Below are positions 24,032 through 36,632 of a stretch of 64,000 nucleotides of DNA, piece after piece; the first letter of the stretch is position 1, and the number at the start of each line of letters is the position of its first letter. Position numbers and translations under genes: made by a program. This stretch comes from Ifrita kowaldi (lineage: Eukaryota > Chordata > Aves > Passeriformes > Cinclosomatidae): assembly GCA_013398055.1 (NCBI GenBank), contig VZRS01002624.1, positions 1 to 64,000 on the forward strand. Reading direction: 5' to 3'. Below the pieces are notes generated by a model, which saw only the letters and a program-made list of their open reading frames with translations, was not told where the DNA came from and ran no database searches.

Positions 24032-26269
24032 GTCTGCAACAGCAGTAAAACAAACCTGATGAACCATAATGTCCTTTTTGTCTTTGGTAAATGGTCTGAT
24101 TTTTAAAAGTTCTTATTTCTTGCAACTTTCATTGTGTTGTTTTTCTTGAGAACGTTCATAATTTTCCTTTGTTACTCTCAGCAGCTAAGACCAGGTGACT
24201 GGAAACATTTAGTAAGTTATAGATTTACTCTATTATGAAGAATCTATTTTAGGGCTATGGCAAAGTAAACTTGCAGTTATACTTTTACCATGAGATATGT
24301 GTTTAATTTAGTGCTATGATTGCTAGCCTGCTTATCTTGCCAGTGCAAGCCATGGAAAGCAAGGGAGCAACCAGCTGACTCTTTTGCATATCATCTAAAC
24401 AACACTCATGTATTTCTTTTCTCAACCTTCATGACTTTCCCTTTACTCTGCCACTTGCCAGCATCTAGTCTCCTCCTGAGAGGATCAGTGGGGAGCCTTA
24501 CCTCCCACCAAATCTTAAATAGACACACGTATATTTCAGAGGCTATTCTCGGTTTGGTGTGGCTTTCATGAATCACAATGTGTATAGCTTTGTACTTACA
24601 TATATGAATGACTGATCTTGGCTAGTAGCTGTATTAAATGTAACTGTATTAAATGTTAATTTTTTCGGAACATTGCTGAAATCCTCAGAAGATTGTGCTT
24701 TTTGTCTATTATCCGTATGGGATAAGGTGAGATTTTATGATAACTGCTCAGGATGAAGATAAAGATATGTAGGTTAACTGTGGCTTAAAGTAACAGTGGA
24801 GACAAAGAAGAAGAGAAGCTCAGCAGAGAGTGACTGAATCCTCTGTTTTATTGCTTGTTACGTTTCTGTTGGTGGGATTTGCAGTCTGGCAAGCTACCAC
24901 CAAATTAATGAAGTTCACGGACTGGAATTTCACCCAGAGTGATAGTTATTTGTATTGACATGTATCATTTCCTCTATGCCCTCTGGCATTTTTTTCTGTA
25001 CCCGTGCTTTCAGGAACACAGTATCTATTTTTTCGCCAGGTCTGTGAGATCCAATCTACTAAAAAGCCATTGGTATTCATCCTCTAATATTAGCTTTGAT
25101 CTGCCAAACATACTTCATATCAGTGGGCAAAAAGAGGAGTGTGGGCTGAAAGTTTTCCACACTGATTTAGTATGCCATAAAAGCTTGCACAGGCCACTCC
25201 TCAGTTCCTGCATAGGCCTGCCTACACTGCAATGAAGTTCTGACAACTTCTACATGGATTTAATATAAGATCAGCTAAGCAGGTGTTGATATCCTTAGCT
25301 ATATTTTAAGGTCACAATTTATAAAACCTGAGACAATATGTCACCTGTGGTTTGCTGTCAAGGGCTGAAAGGATACTCTGTCACTGCACAATACCTGCTG
25401 ATATGTGCCTTGATTTCCTCTATTTCTAGCAAAAAGGACCTGCCTGGGTTTTGTCTGTTGAAATGTACACTTAGGATTGCCTTTGTTTTTACTCCTTATT
25501 TTCATAACCCTTTCCCTTATTAATCTAACATTTTTGTCAAAACAGGGCCATAATATTGAATCTGTAAAACAGAAATTATTTTTACTTGGCACATTCGGAC
25601 AGTCTTGCTAACTTCAATTTTACTCTTTTTTTTGTTTTGGTTTGTTTTATTTTTTGTTTTATTTTTTGACAGTGGATTCATTTCCAGAAGCACCAAGTAA
25701 AAGAGCCTGCTGATTCAGTTCCTAGACAAAGTGACACAAAGCAGCCTACATTCATGCTACCAAAGACCACTCTGAAGTAGATATTTCCTAGGCTTAGTGG
25801 TCCAAAACGGAGACTGTGAGTGAGCTAACTCTTAATCTGCATGAGCAATCAGCAGTTCAGTGCTTGAGTCATTCCCTGGCCCTTTTTCATTTAACAGTAC
25901 TGTGATAGCTTTAGGCAATGTCTATACTAGTAAATAATGTGAACCAAGGCCCATCCTCTGGTTCTGGGTGTGTGCACAGCACAATTTGCACCCATGTAAC
26001 CAAATATTCTTTTACTTCTGTGAAGGTCGCCTTCATATATAGCAACAACAGTGAGCAATCTGTGGCTAGCCCTAAACTGGGAATGATCTGGAAGACTGGT
26101 ATTGAGACCAAAACTCTCAGGGAATGTAATTAATAATGATTAAGTAGATTGGTTGGAAGATGGTACTTTAGTGTATGTCCTGTCTCTTTAAATTTTACTG
26201 TCACATGCAGTAGCCATGGGTCCATCTGCAGGCTAGACCTGGACTTCCTTCAGAAGAAAACACTGCTGA

Positions 26270-26690
26270 GCACTTACAGCTCTTTCTATCCCATCCTTCT
26301 GAGTTTGGTCCCCTTTGCCAGGCCTGTGTGCCACTCTCTTTCCTGCTTTGTGCGCCTAGTCCGAGATTCCCTTTGCTCCAGGCCTGTTTCTATACTCAAT
26401 CTCCATCACCCACCTCTTCTGTTCTCCATGTTCAGGATGAGTTTTCCAGCTCTCCCTCTAACCCTTTCCCTCCAACAAGCTTCTTTCCCTGCTCTAATCC
26501 CATTCTGTTTCCTTTCACTTTTCTTTTTTTTCTCTCTCTCACCCTATTCCCCCCAGTTTTGCCGCATTTCTCCTCTAGTTCTCCTTACCTTGCTTTTTCC
26601 ATGGCTTCCGGTCCCCATATCTCCATGCTTTCCACACCTCCATATCCCCTCCCAGGCTCCTTGGCAGGTTTGTTTTCCTCAGCCTGTGTC
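26270..26690. repeat. Pyrimidine-rich low-complexity tract
   Basis: The plus strand is mostly C and T (many CTCC, TTCC, CCTCT words) for about 400 bp. No fixed repeat unit. It explains the long serine/proline/phenylalanine-rich frames here and a short minus-strand frame. Confidence 0.5.
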
Positions 26691-28210
26691 CTGCCAGTGT
26701 GTAGCAGGATGTCCACAGACAGCCCCCGCTGCTCCTGCTTTCCATGTCCAAGTTACCAGTACCCAAATTTTTTCAGTGCCCCTTCCCGTGCCCACATCTT
26801 GCATGCATGGAAGAAAGAGTCACCAGGGAGGCTCAAGCCTTCCCCTGTAGTTCAGTTTTCTTCCCTGAGGAAAGTACCTGCATGTTTGGGTGAGCAGAAA
26901 GTGTAATGAGGAACTGTGTCATACCCTTTCATGGAACCATAATGCCTGAATTTAGGCTCTACTTTATGTAGCCTTAGGTGCTGCATAAGGCTCTTTCTGT
27001 AATGCTTCCTGTTAGCTGGGTTTAGCCACAGAAAGTGTAAAAAAGAAACAAATAAAGGGACTTCAACAGAGATTAGAGTCCAAGACACTGGGCCTACAAA
27101 GCCCTGCTGAATATTTTAAAAAGGTTGACTTTTGAAAATCTTAAATGTGAATGTTTCTATGCAGTGATGTATGCATCACTGACAGAAAGTCAGCTTCCCC
27201 CTCTCTGTTTTCCTGTCACCCAAAACTTTTACTTTCTGCATAAAAACACTTGGATTTCTCCAGTAAAAGGCTGCCAGTATTTTTTCAACATTACTAAACA
27301 ACAGATTTTCTCTAACCTTATTCTCAGAAACAGCTGTACCATTTTGGATGAAACTTCCTGAAATATTTCTGCCTCAGGCAGACACCTGGCATGGAAAATT
27401 TCAGCCCAAACATTTAAGGTTTGGCAAAGTGATATACAGCTGAAAACAGGCTTTATAATGAGAAGTGTTGGGTAACTTTAATAAGAAGTAAAATTACCAG
27501 CCTCACCCCAGTACCAATCCTAACCAATGTGCCAAGCTCTATGATAAAATATTTAGTTTAAATGAATGAAGTCCTTACATATCAAAGGACCAAAAATAAG
27601 TAGGAACATAGTCTTCTTCCAGATATTACAAGCAGTTCCGATTTACGGCTTAGTGATGCAAAGAAAACGAAGTAGATTAATAACAAAGCACAAGATGTAA
27701 TCTTGAATTTGTGTCTGTTAGAGAGAAGAAGAGTGAAGTGTGTGATGTGCGCTGACAAAGTATGTAATATCTCTGTTGCTTAGAACTTATGTGTTTGAGT
27801 CATTCAAAAGTCAAATGGTTTATTTTCTCCAAACGTGCCCCAAAGTTTTAGCCGGAAAACCACTTAGACTTTAAGATGGCAAATGTAAGTTCTGAACACA
27901 GAAACACAATTTATTAATCTTTCAGCAAGTCACCCAAAATGTTTAACAACTGCTTTTTCATTTCATTTCCCTTCCAGTACAAGAAGAACTTAATTTCCTA
28001 TTTCATTTGTTCTCCTCTCTAAAATATAGCCCTGTCATGGTAGTCATGTTGTTCTTTAACCAAAATAAGTTGATAAATATGAAGACATGTAATAAAATTT
28101 GTTCTTCTATGCACAAATACAGTGAAATATCTCTATAGTTTTCATATCTGTAAAAACACATTTTAATTGCATTTTTAATATAAATAAATTTAAACAATGT
28201 GTATTTATTG

Positions 28211-28238
28211 TTTAAATAAATAAATTTATTTATTTAAA
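28211..28238. repeat. 28-bp perfect AT palindrome
   Basis: The two 14-base arms TTTAAATAAATAAA and TTTATTTATTTAAA are exact reverse complements with no spacer. It is built from TAAA/TTTA units and could extrude as a cruciform. It is probably a simple-repeat by-product. Confidence 0.8.
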
Positions 28239-28474
28239 GAGAAGTTAAGCAAAAAACAAAAAAAAGAAAAAGGAAATTGAAGTTAAAGTAATACTGATAT
28301 TTCATAGCCAGTCTGCATTTTGCGATTTTTGGGGGCATGTTTGGAGTGTCTGAATTCTGTTCAACGTACAACTTTGGTAAATTTCAGACACCTAAATATC
28401 ATAGAATATCTCCTGTTGCCCTCTCACAAGCAGTATGTAAGCTTTAGAGACTCTTATAAATGTAATAACACCTG

Positions 28475-28536
28475 TTCCTGTGCAGGGCCAGCAGCTGGAC
28501 TTCAATGATCCTTGTGGTTCCCTTCCAACTCAGGAT
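28475..28536 (+). mobile_element. CR1 LINE 3' end fragment
   Basis: The sequence TGCAGGGCCAGCAGCTGGAC, TTCAATGATCCTTGTGGTTC, CCTTCCAACTCAGGAT is the CR1 3' end. It matches closely the end of the copy at 22987 (GTCCAGGAGTTGGACTTTGA, TGATCCTTGTGGTTCCC), so both belong to the same or a sister subfamily. Only about 60 bp plus the expanded tail remain. Confidence 0.85.
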
Positions 28537-28610
28537 ATTCTATTCTATTCTATTCTATTCTATTCTATTCTATTCTATTCTATTCTATTCTATTCTATTC
28601 TATTCTATTC
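28537..28610 (+). repeat. (ATTCT)n microsatellite grown from a CR1 tail
   Basis: About 14.8 uninterrupted copies of ATTCT (74 bp) follow directly on the CR1 3' end, where a TTCTATGATTCTATGA tail is expected. The first units of the tail (GATATTCTATTCT) merge without a break into the pentanucleotide array. It ends at TTCTTTGTCC. Confidence 0.95.
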
Positions 28611-31600
28611 TTCTTTGTCCTAGAGAAAGAAACAGTTCCTGAGTATGAACGTCACTTGGTGCCCAACTGATTAATTCACACTTTATTTATGCTTCACCGA
28701 AGTCAAGAAGAGGCTTCATCTCTTAGACATACTTAAACCTTCCTCATTCATCAGCCCTTAGTTCAGTTCAGATAATGGCAGAGGAAAAGCAAGAAATAGC
28801 TTAGTCTGTATCCTGTAAAGAAGAAAGGAGAGTTTGCTCCTTCAGTCAGTACTGTCCTGTGTCCTCGCTTATGGCTCGTCCTACGGGATCAAATGTACAC
28901 ACTGCATGGGAAACAGGGTCCTGATTTTCCATTTTCTCTGGGACTACTCTTACCAGTAGCCTCAGGAAGAAAGTGGGAAAACAGGCTTTCCTCTGTCTTT
29001 CACTAGAACTGTGTGTAGTAGTAACTTAACTTGCTACTAGAGGGAAAGTGGTCAGGGTGATTATCTTGAAGCCAAAGCTCCATATCTAAAACAAGGGTCC
29101 TAAAAGCTCATTTTAGTTTGGTCTACACTTCATGTTGTAGATGGCTGTAGAAGCTTGTCATGGATTGAGCTGCTTCTGTGATGTGATGCCTCAGAATCTG
29201 TCCCAGTGTGCTTCTATCACTAGAAAGAGCACCGTCTAGATCTTGCTGTACAAACAACCCCTTTAGGTAACATAAATGGACACTGTTTGTATCCCCTAGA
29301 TCCACTTAATACTGACAATGTTTAATTTCCTTTATACCAAAAGCTCATTAGATTTACAGCATGAAACTATAACTAGTAGTAAGAGATGCTGAATCACACA
29401 TCTAGCATCTGTAAATTGTGGGATTTTCCTTTGCTAATAATACCTTTAGTGCATGGTGACCAATAGAACTATTTTAAAGTGCATTTATCATTTAAGCAAG
29501 TACCTTTAGGGAAAAAAATGTACTTATATTAACCTTTCTTCACTGTGTCAACATATAGCACCTATCTTAAGATACTGCATGAGAAAAAAAAACAAAAACG
29601 AACCCATACAGGATTAACAAGAATACAGAAAGTGTGTCTGTGTCAGAACAAGATATGTGTAACTAAAATCATGGTAGAGCTCCTGACGTATTTCATACAC
29701 TATCACTGGCAAGCAGCTTTTAAAAAGTACCAGGAGCATTACACTGTGATGGAGTCAGAGGAGTGCAGGGAGCAGAGATTCCACTTTCTGAGAAGACTGT
29801 CTGATGGGAAGGATCACCTGACTGAGAGCCGTGTCAGTGCAGACATAAAGGACGAGTCTGTGGAATCAGCAAATGGATGTGTCCTCTCACTTTACAGCGG
29901 GAGCGGGGAGCAGAAACTCTCTTTTTCTGAGGACAGAGCAAGTAATTGAAACATACGTTGTGTATCACAAATAGCCAAGTGTATTGTATCACATGGTAGC
30001 AACACAGGAACTTGTTTTAGGAATTGCCTTTGGGATAGTTGTTAGCAGGAGTCATCTTCCTACTGCTAGGATGCAGCAGTGCTCATTATCCTGAGGAGGC
30101 ACCAGGTCAGAGTGCTAGCGACTAACTCGGATGTTTGTACAGACCTTTTACAGCTCCCATGGTACATGTGAAACTCAGACAGCATAGACTGAGTGCCCTG
30201 CAATCCCACAGACTTGGTAAAAGTGTAAAACAGTTGTCTCTAATGGCATGACTACAACACGCAGTTCAGCAAATGTGACTTGGGGCCTCATTACTGTGTC
30301 TCCACTTCTGACATTTATAGTTAAATGATGTTGTTGATTCCGGCAAGAGACGTTACAATTTCTCTAATTAAAGGAGGGGAAAAAAAACCCCCAAAAACAA
30401 TCTTCTTGTTCCTTCCCAGATTGTTTCCATTTACTGCAAATAGGCATGAGTTCCTGCCTGGAAGCACTATCTGCAAACTGCAGTCAGATGTAAAAGAAGC
30501 CTAATCAAGCTTGGGAACCAGGCCTTAATTAGACTGCTTGGAAAACAGAGCAGAAGAGCAAATGAAAATTATTAACCATCACTCATGATTCCTGTTTCTA
30601 ATTTTAAAGAGGAAATCATGCATTAATCAAACTCTAGCCCTAAGCTCAGAGACTTGTTTTAGAAGTATCCTGAAACAACAAGAGGAAATCTTTTCAGTGT
30701 TTAGAGAAAACAGCTCCTGATCAGCTAGTATGTGTAGCACAATATATTTTGACATGAAATAAGCTATGTTTCAGTATGCCTAGATTTTGTTGGATCCAAG
30801 AAAAACAAAATCAGTACCAACTGAAATGAAGGCACATGACAACAATTGGGGTTAAGCCTGGGTTTTGTTAAAGGAAAACAGAAATGAAGTGTATGTTGTT
30901 TTCATGGATAAAGGAAAGATATGGAAGGGTAAGAGTAAAAGGAACAATGTAGTAACACCGCTGCTATTGTGTGCTTTGGTCATAGCAAAGAAACTCTTTG
31001 GTTCACATAAACAATATTTACTACAAATTATTTCTGAGAAAAAAATAACAAGCATGAGCATAACCTGTACATATTACCCAGAGATTACTTGAGATCATGT
31101 AATAGGATTTATCAGAACTTACCTCATAGTTTCTGTTATATTTGGACTATAAAGATAATTTTCTATTTTTTTTGGCAAACTCATGTAAGTTTTCTGGCTG
31201 TAATTCAGAAACTAGCCTTTTCTGGTGGAGTCAGATTGAAGTCTTCAGCTTTTGTGGAGCCCTCCAGAACAAGGGGAGAAAATGGGCTCTAAAACTATAT
31301 TAAACATTGCACCCATTCTTGTGCAAACATTGCATTACAAAGAATGCTCACTTTTTTCAAACACAAATATCCAAACTTCTTTCTTTGAATTACAAAAAAT
31401 GCTTTCTAGAACACGCTAATTTTCCCCCTAGCTGTCCAAGCATTTGCCAAGTATTGCCTATTCAGATTTCCAAAACTAGTAGCTTCATGAAATGGCATAT
31501 CTAGAAGTGTTATTATGGCATGGATGTTAGTGTTGCTATTGTGACTCGCAGACCACAGTTATTGTCCTGAGAAGAGATTAAAATATTAATGGCAAACGAG

Positions 31601-32441
31601 AAAAGTACAGGGATTTTTTTCATCTATCATGCTATATATGTCATGCTTTGATAGGACTAAGCAATGAAGTTCAGTGATCAAAGTTGGTGACTTGATAGAG
31701 CATTATGGTCTGGAGGAATGGGCATAGGTGAGAGTTACTAAGTACTGAACTTTAGTGATAGTTTTGGCATGGTTTCTTCTAAAATCTTGATGAGTAACCT
31801 CCACAGTTTGGCCCTAGGAAGAAAACATTCTGAACAAAGTGAAGGTTTTGTACTCCAGCTTGGTGGCATCTCCCTGCATGATATACTATAGATCAGAGAA
31901 TTTTAGTTTTAATTGAAAAATTAAACTAGCTTTGTTTAGTTGCTTTGGCTGAAGCTTCCATTATTTCTTTTTGGCTTCTAATGTGCAGCCAATTTGGGTG
32001 ATGCCCTGGCTGCTAGAATTCAGTTGAAATGCTTTTACTAAATTAAATATGACAGGATTTCAACTCCTTATTTCAGTAGATGACTAAGGACAAGACAGAG
32101 CGTGTCTAGTCTAAAAATTGGTGCAGGTGCCTAGGAGGTGAAAGATGAAGGTTTAAATCCTCTTAGTCTGAACAAGGAGTTGGACACACGTTTTCCATCT
32201 GTGATGTGAATGCTGTAAATGCCACACTGTTGTGCAAAAATGTAATTGATAGGAGTATAATCTTTTGTAACCAAGTTGCTGAGACTTCTACTTCATGCTA
32301 GAATGAAAGTTGCCTCTACATGTATTATTTGCAGCCCTTTAGTTTGGTCATGTCTCAGTTTAGGCTGTGGTCAGAAGCAGACCTCAGGTGGTAGGTAGGA
32401 AGGACGTTTGTAATTCAGAACAGCACCTTTCTCTCTTTTAG
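28611..32441. other. Non-coding stretch with one coding-like open frame
   Basis: Apart from the open frame at 29545-29949 (own entry), no gene is recognised. The segment 30420-30650 is free of visible repeats and rich in TAAT/ATTA words (for example CCTTAATTAGAC, ATGCATTAATCAAA), which suggests a possible conserved non-coding element but cannot be tested here. Confidence 0.45.
29545..29949 (+). other. Unidentified 134-codon open frame, C-terminal part coding-like
   Basis: The first half is basic and low-value, but from about 29716 the frame becomes rich in E, D, S and K. Typical segments are KYQEHYTVMESEECREQRFH, FLRRLSDGKDHLTESRVSAD and IKDESVESANGCV, ending in a TGA stop. This composition is more like a real disordered protein segment than most frames in the window. 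No family is recognised. A weak splice acceptor (GGCAAGCAG) precedes the change of composition. No nearby AATAAA was noted. It could be an exon, a pseudogene piece or chance. Confidence 0.2.
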
Positions 32442-32708
32442 ATTCCTGGAGGGTATTCACTGCTGCACCTGGGAAGATTTAATGACTTTATGGACAATGA
32501 AGAAAGTGGTTTAACACAATTTGAATCATTATATTATCTTTTTAATACCTGTAGCTCTTTCATTTGTCATCTTTGTCCCTCTGGTTTTGAATTTTATTGC
32601 AGTGTAGCCTTTTTTTCTAAGCAGTACCACAATAGCAGAGTCTTCTGCTATCTGCCTTGTTTTCATAGTTATGGGAATGTGACCTGCCATGTCTTCCTTT
32701 CAGGTTAA
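32442..32708 (+). other. Candidate terminal exon (unverified)
   Basis: A strong pyrimidine-rich acceptor (CACCTTTCTCTCTTTTAG) ends at 32441. The frame starting at 32442 is closed by TAG at the acceptor itself and then stays open for 88 codons to a TAA at 32706-32708. It begins IPGGYSLLHLGRFNDFMDNE, then ESGLTQFESLYYLF; the rest is Cys/Phe-rich and less convincing. A polyadenylation signal AATAAA lies at about 32889-32894 with TG-rich sequence just beyond. Product not recognised. Such combinations arise by chance in this much AT-rich DNA. Confidence 0.18.
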
Positions 32709-35700
32709 TATACTATTCTGGGGACTACCATGTGATTTCTTGTAGTAATTATTTTTCCCTGCTTTCTTATCCTGTATCTGCAGTTATCCACCAGAACCAT
32801 ACAACTATCAACACTCACAAACCAGAAGTGGAAATGAGCCTGTCACTGTTCATTCCATGTTTATGTACCAGCGTAACAGCCTAGTAGAAATAAAAATTTG
32901 ATTTGACTTTGAGTGTGTTCCAGCATTACACACTTATGTGCCATGACCAGTGCCACAGATCTGCTCACCACCCCCTCCCCCTTTTTTTTTATTTATTTTC
33001 CTCTTGTTTTTATCTTGGCATTCATTTTTAGCTTTACACATTTGCAGTTGTTAATGTAACTATGTGCTTTTGGGTAACAATCGAAAAGTTCTAGGTGCTT
33101 TCCAAACATTAAAAAAAAACAACAAAAAAAAGCTCAGTTTCTTGGCTATTGTAATCATGTCCTTGCAGGTCTATCTCAATGAGCCCTCTATGTGAAATAT
33201 GCCCACAAGCACGTGGCTTGTTTGATTTATAGCTGCTTGTGTTTTTCCAAGTGACTTGACTGTTGAAGAACTCCAATGACTGCTCTGTTTGTGTACTTTA
33301 GCTGAAGCTGGCTCAAGCACTTAGGACTGCACACTGGAACAACTTATTCATAAGGTTTGGTTTTGCTTTACATTCATCTGTGTTTAGTTCCCTTTGCTCC
33401 ACTGTTTTTTTGTCCTGCATTCGGTAATTCCGAACACCGTGTCTGTTCTGTTGTTCTATCCTTTTGGTAGCTTCCCCTTGTAGATTCTCAGGGATTGAAT
33501 AATGGTGTCACTTCAAAACAAACCAGAAAGATATTTGTATGCTTCACTCACTCTTCTGGATTTTTGTTATTGTTCTCAGTTGATGTCATTGTTGTGTTAT
33601 GATGGAGGATTGGCTGCAATTGTAATCATTAAAATAATAATTATAAAAAAAAAATCCACAGTGATGCCAGACCATAGAAGAAACAGATAACAAGCACAGT
33701 CTTTGTTTCTAAAAGGATCTTAATCTGGAGTTCTGAGACCACTGCACAAACTGCCTCTGAAATAGATATAAATATGTATTCTACAAATAAGACCTAGTTT
33801 CTCACACAAAGTAAGAGCTTATTGCTTCTCCTTGTGGTTTCTTTACCAGACTTTTCCATATTTTGAGCTTTATAAGGCTGCATTCACGCTTCTTTTCTGT
33901 TGCATGCTCTGGTGCAGGCTGAAGTCCTAACCTACCAATTATCCAGACTGTCCTTTGATTAGAATTTGCTCCTGCTCCTGCCAAGACTGCAAGCACAGCT
34001 TTGCTTTGCAAGGAAACTGGGATGTGGGGATTGTATACATGTAGGCTGCAGCCTTGCAGGACCATGTTTTCTGAATCAGAGACTAGAAAGGGCTCCTTGC
34101 TAATCATGATACAGCTGCTTGCAGCAGACACTTGAACAGCAATCAAGCATGGGGCATGACTGCTGAAACCATATAGGAAGAGCTTTGGAATGTGACTGTT
34201 CATTTTTTCTTAAGGGAAAAGAACTAAATGTATTTTGCAGCAGAGAAATGTATCCATTTTTAGGTAAGTATTCAAAGAGGCTCTGTTAATACTGAAGGGG
34301 CTTATAATACAAACATTTTGTTGTATTTGGGGACTTTAGGACAGGGAGGAGACAATCCTTAAAATTGTGTCCTTATCTTACAGAGCGGAAAGCTGTTTAT
34401 CAAGCTTTCCACTCTTGTCACTGAGGCTTTGTCTAAATATTAAGTCAAAGACAGCTACGGATTGGCCTAGTCAGTGTAGATGCTCAGGACTAGTTCTCTT
34501 GGGAGAAGATATATCATGTAGGAAGCTGCTTTGAATAGTCCAAAACAGAGGTAGGAGCCAGGAAACAATGAATTGATGAGGACAAAAATGGGTCTAGTGT
34601 TTGAGGCTGATTTCTGGCCTGGCTTTATTTACCAGTAGAGACAAAGCCTTAGGAAGTCTGGCTGCAACCCTCACATCTTAAGCTGGACTTAGTTTAGCCA
34701 TATGGAAGACAGGTTCCAAGCAGCTAATCTATGTAGAGTGCACACAAGGTAGAGGGTTCAGCCATTTTTACAAATTCATTAACAAAATCTCAGAAACAGG
34801 GCATTGGAGTGCTCACCTGAGATCTGCCTGGTTTAGCTTTGCTTTACTGCTCTGTTGCAGAATTCCTCGCTGACCTAGGAGAAAGTAGCTTCTGTGAAAA
34901 TATTTTGCCCACCAGTACAATGAAAACTGCATAACTTCTATATCAGCATTATGAGGTGCTGCCATGCTTTGGGAAAAGGGATTATACAAATTCTTTAGGT
35001 AGGTGGACACAGAGGCTCCCGCAGCAGGGAGATTTCCAGAGCTGATTCATAGTATCTCTGCAGTCTACCAGGCAGGTCTCCTTCCAGTTTCAGAGCCAAA
35101 CTTGTTCTTAGAGACAAGATTTAGGCAATAAGGAGATGACCTCACTGAAAGACATGGAAGAGGTACATCATGTACAAGCCTTCTTTCTCTTAATTTCAGA
35201 ATGAAGGAAACATTTGTGGTGTTCAAATACACTCCTTTTCCTACTTACCTGCCAGGGATACATTGCAATCTTACTTTGTTTTTAACTTTCACTTATAAAA
35301 TCATTGTAAAACAAGACAGAACCAGCAGATAGCACAAAGTGTAATAAAATCCTTCAGAACTTGATTAAAAAATGAAAAGGAAGAATTTATGGCAAAGAAA
35401 GCTGGAAACTCCATTTCAACATTTACACACAAGGGAAGGAATGATATTTGTTTTTCTCTCTACTCTTTCCGTACATTCTGCTTTTTCCTATGTCTATAAA
35501 GAGTGCTTAACACTGATGTAACTTGAGCTGAGGAAGGTCTTTGCAAACCAATAAACAGAAGTGCTTAAAGACTGCCTTGCATATGGCAACCTGCATTCCT
35601 GGAGTTGACTGCTCTGCTGCAGGGGCTGCTGCTGCTGTCTCAGTGTTGGTATTGACAGGCCCGTTAGGCAGGCTGGCTTTGATCTAGCTTTTATGTTCCT

Positions 35701-36539
35701 TTACCATAACACAAGCCGACTTTATTGGACCAATTAAAATTGCAGTCTTACCTTCTTATCTCCATAGGGTAGACCAGAGATGGAGCAAACTTAAGTTAAG
35801 CATTTTCATTTATGTTGGGCTTATGAATTCTTGTTTGATGTCTTTAACTTGGGTTTATAAAGTGCAATTTGCTTTGACCCTGCTTGTCATTTATGTAGTA
35901 AATATTTTAAGACCAAGGATTAAAAAAGTATTAGTTGGAGATATGTCATTTTACTTAAAGCTCTTTTTGCAACATTGATTACAAATGTACTTTAATTGGT
36001 CAAATGTCAATAAAATTATATCATTTGTTTAAAATTGCTGATGATATTTTGCTAAAATGGAGTTTTGAAAATATGACATGAGAGAAGACCAAAGTGAAAA
36101 TAAGATCAGAGGCGATTTCATAAGTGTCTTTAAGATATAAAAGTCATGATCTTGACATCCTTCCTGTGCCAGAATTATGTGGCTCCAGAACACGCAATCA
36201 GCTGTGTCAGATTAATTATCTAGTGGTGGTTAATACTATTTTTATGTTTTTGTTATTTTCAACAATATCAGCTCATGCTGTGGCTGCTGTTCCACCAAGC
36301 AGAGGCTGGTGGTGGTACAAATGAAGAACCTGAACCGATTCCCATTTTGGGGGACGGCACAATTTCAGATGGACTTTAGCAGCTCATGCCACAGCACTTC
36401 TGTTCTTGAGTATAAGCACCAGACCTGATGAAATTCTCTCTGATCCTGGTGAAAGCAGTCTTGGTTTCTAATTACAGGCCTTAAGTACAAATATAATAAT
36501 CTATCTTGGTTTACTGATGTTATGCGAAATGAGTACATC
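32709..36539. other. Non-coding stretch, no gene recognised
   Basis: Ordinary AT-rich sequence. A short A-rich patch lies at about 33108-33131. A 43-codon frame at 35201-35332 follows a good acceptor (TTCTTTCTCTTAATTTCAG), but nothing else supports it. No recent mobile element seen. Confidence 0.5.
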
Positions 36540-36632
36540 CTTTTATTATTGCTCCCATATTACGGAAGCTTCATGTACAGAGAAGGAAATGGCCCAGCCA
36601 AGGGCGTTTAACACAAAAGAGCTGTGTTTGTT
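36540..36632 (-). mobile_element. MIR-like SINE relic
   Basis: TTTTATTATTGCTCCCATAT, TACGGAAGCTTCATGTACAG, AGAAGGAAATGGCCCAGCCA, AGGGC follows the reverse complement of MIR ('ctattattatccccattttac', 'agatgaggaaactgaggctc', 'gtgacttgcccaaggtca') with many substitutions. It is diverged and assigned by pattern only. Confidence 0.4.

Larger units (their letters stand above)
24032..28474. other. Non-coding stretch with a long pyrimidine-rich region
   Basis: No gene recognised. T-rich low complexity (TTTTG/TTTTA words) at about 25620-25670. A C/T-rich stretch at about 26270-26690 produces overlapping long plus-strand frames (233 and 192 codons at 26149-26850 and 26328-26906). Both are rich in S, P, F and L and look like by-products of composition. 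A 28-bp perfect AT palindrome lies at 28211-28238. Confidence 0.5.

Noticed and set aside
26149..26906. Two overlapping long plus-strand frames (233 and 192 codons)
   Set aside because: They lie in a pyrimidine-rich tract, overlap in different frames and are S/P/F/L-rich without any motif. Composition explains them.
30130..30215. Another MIR-like relic
   Set aside because: Only a few scattered words match; too weak to list.
35201..35332. 43-codon frame after a good acceptor as a terminal exon
   Set aside because: Short, no recognised product, and similar combinations occur by chance several times in the window.
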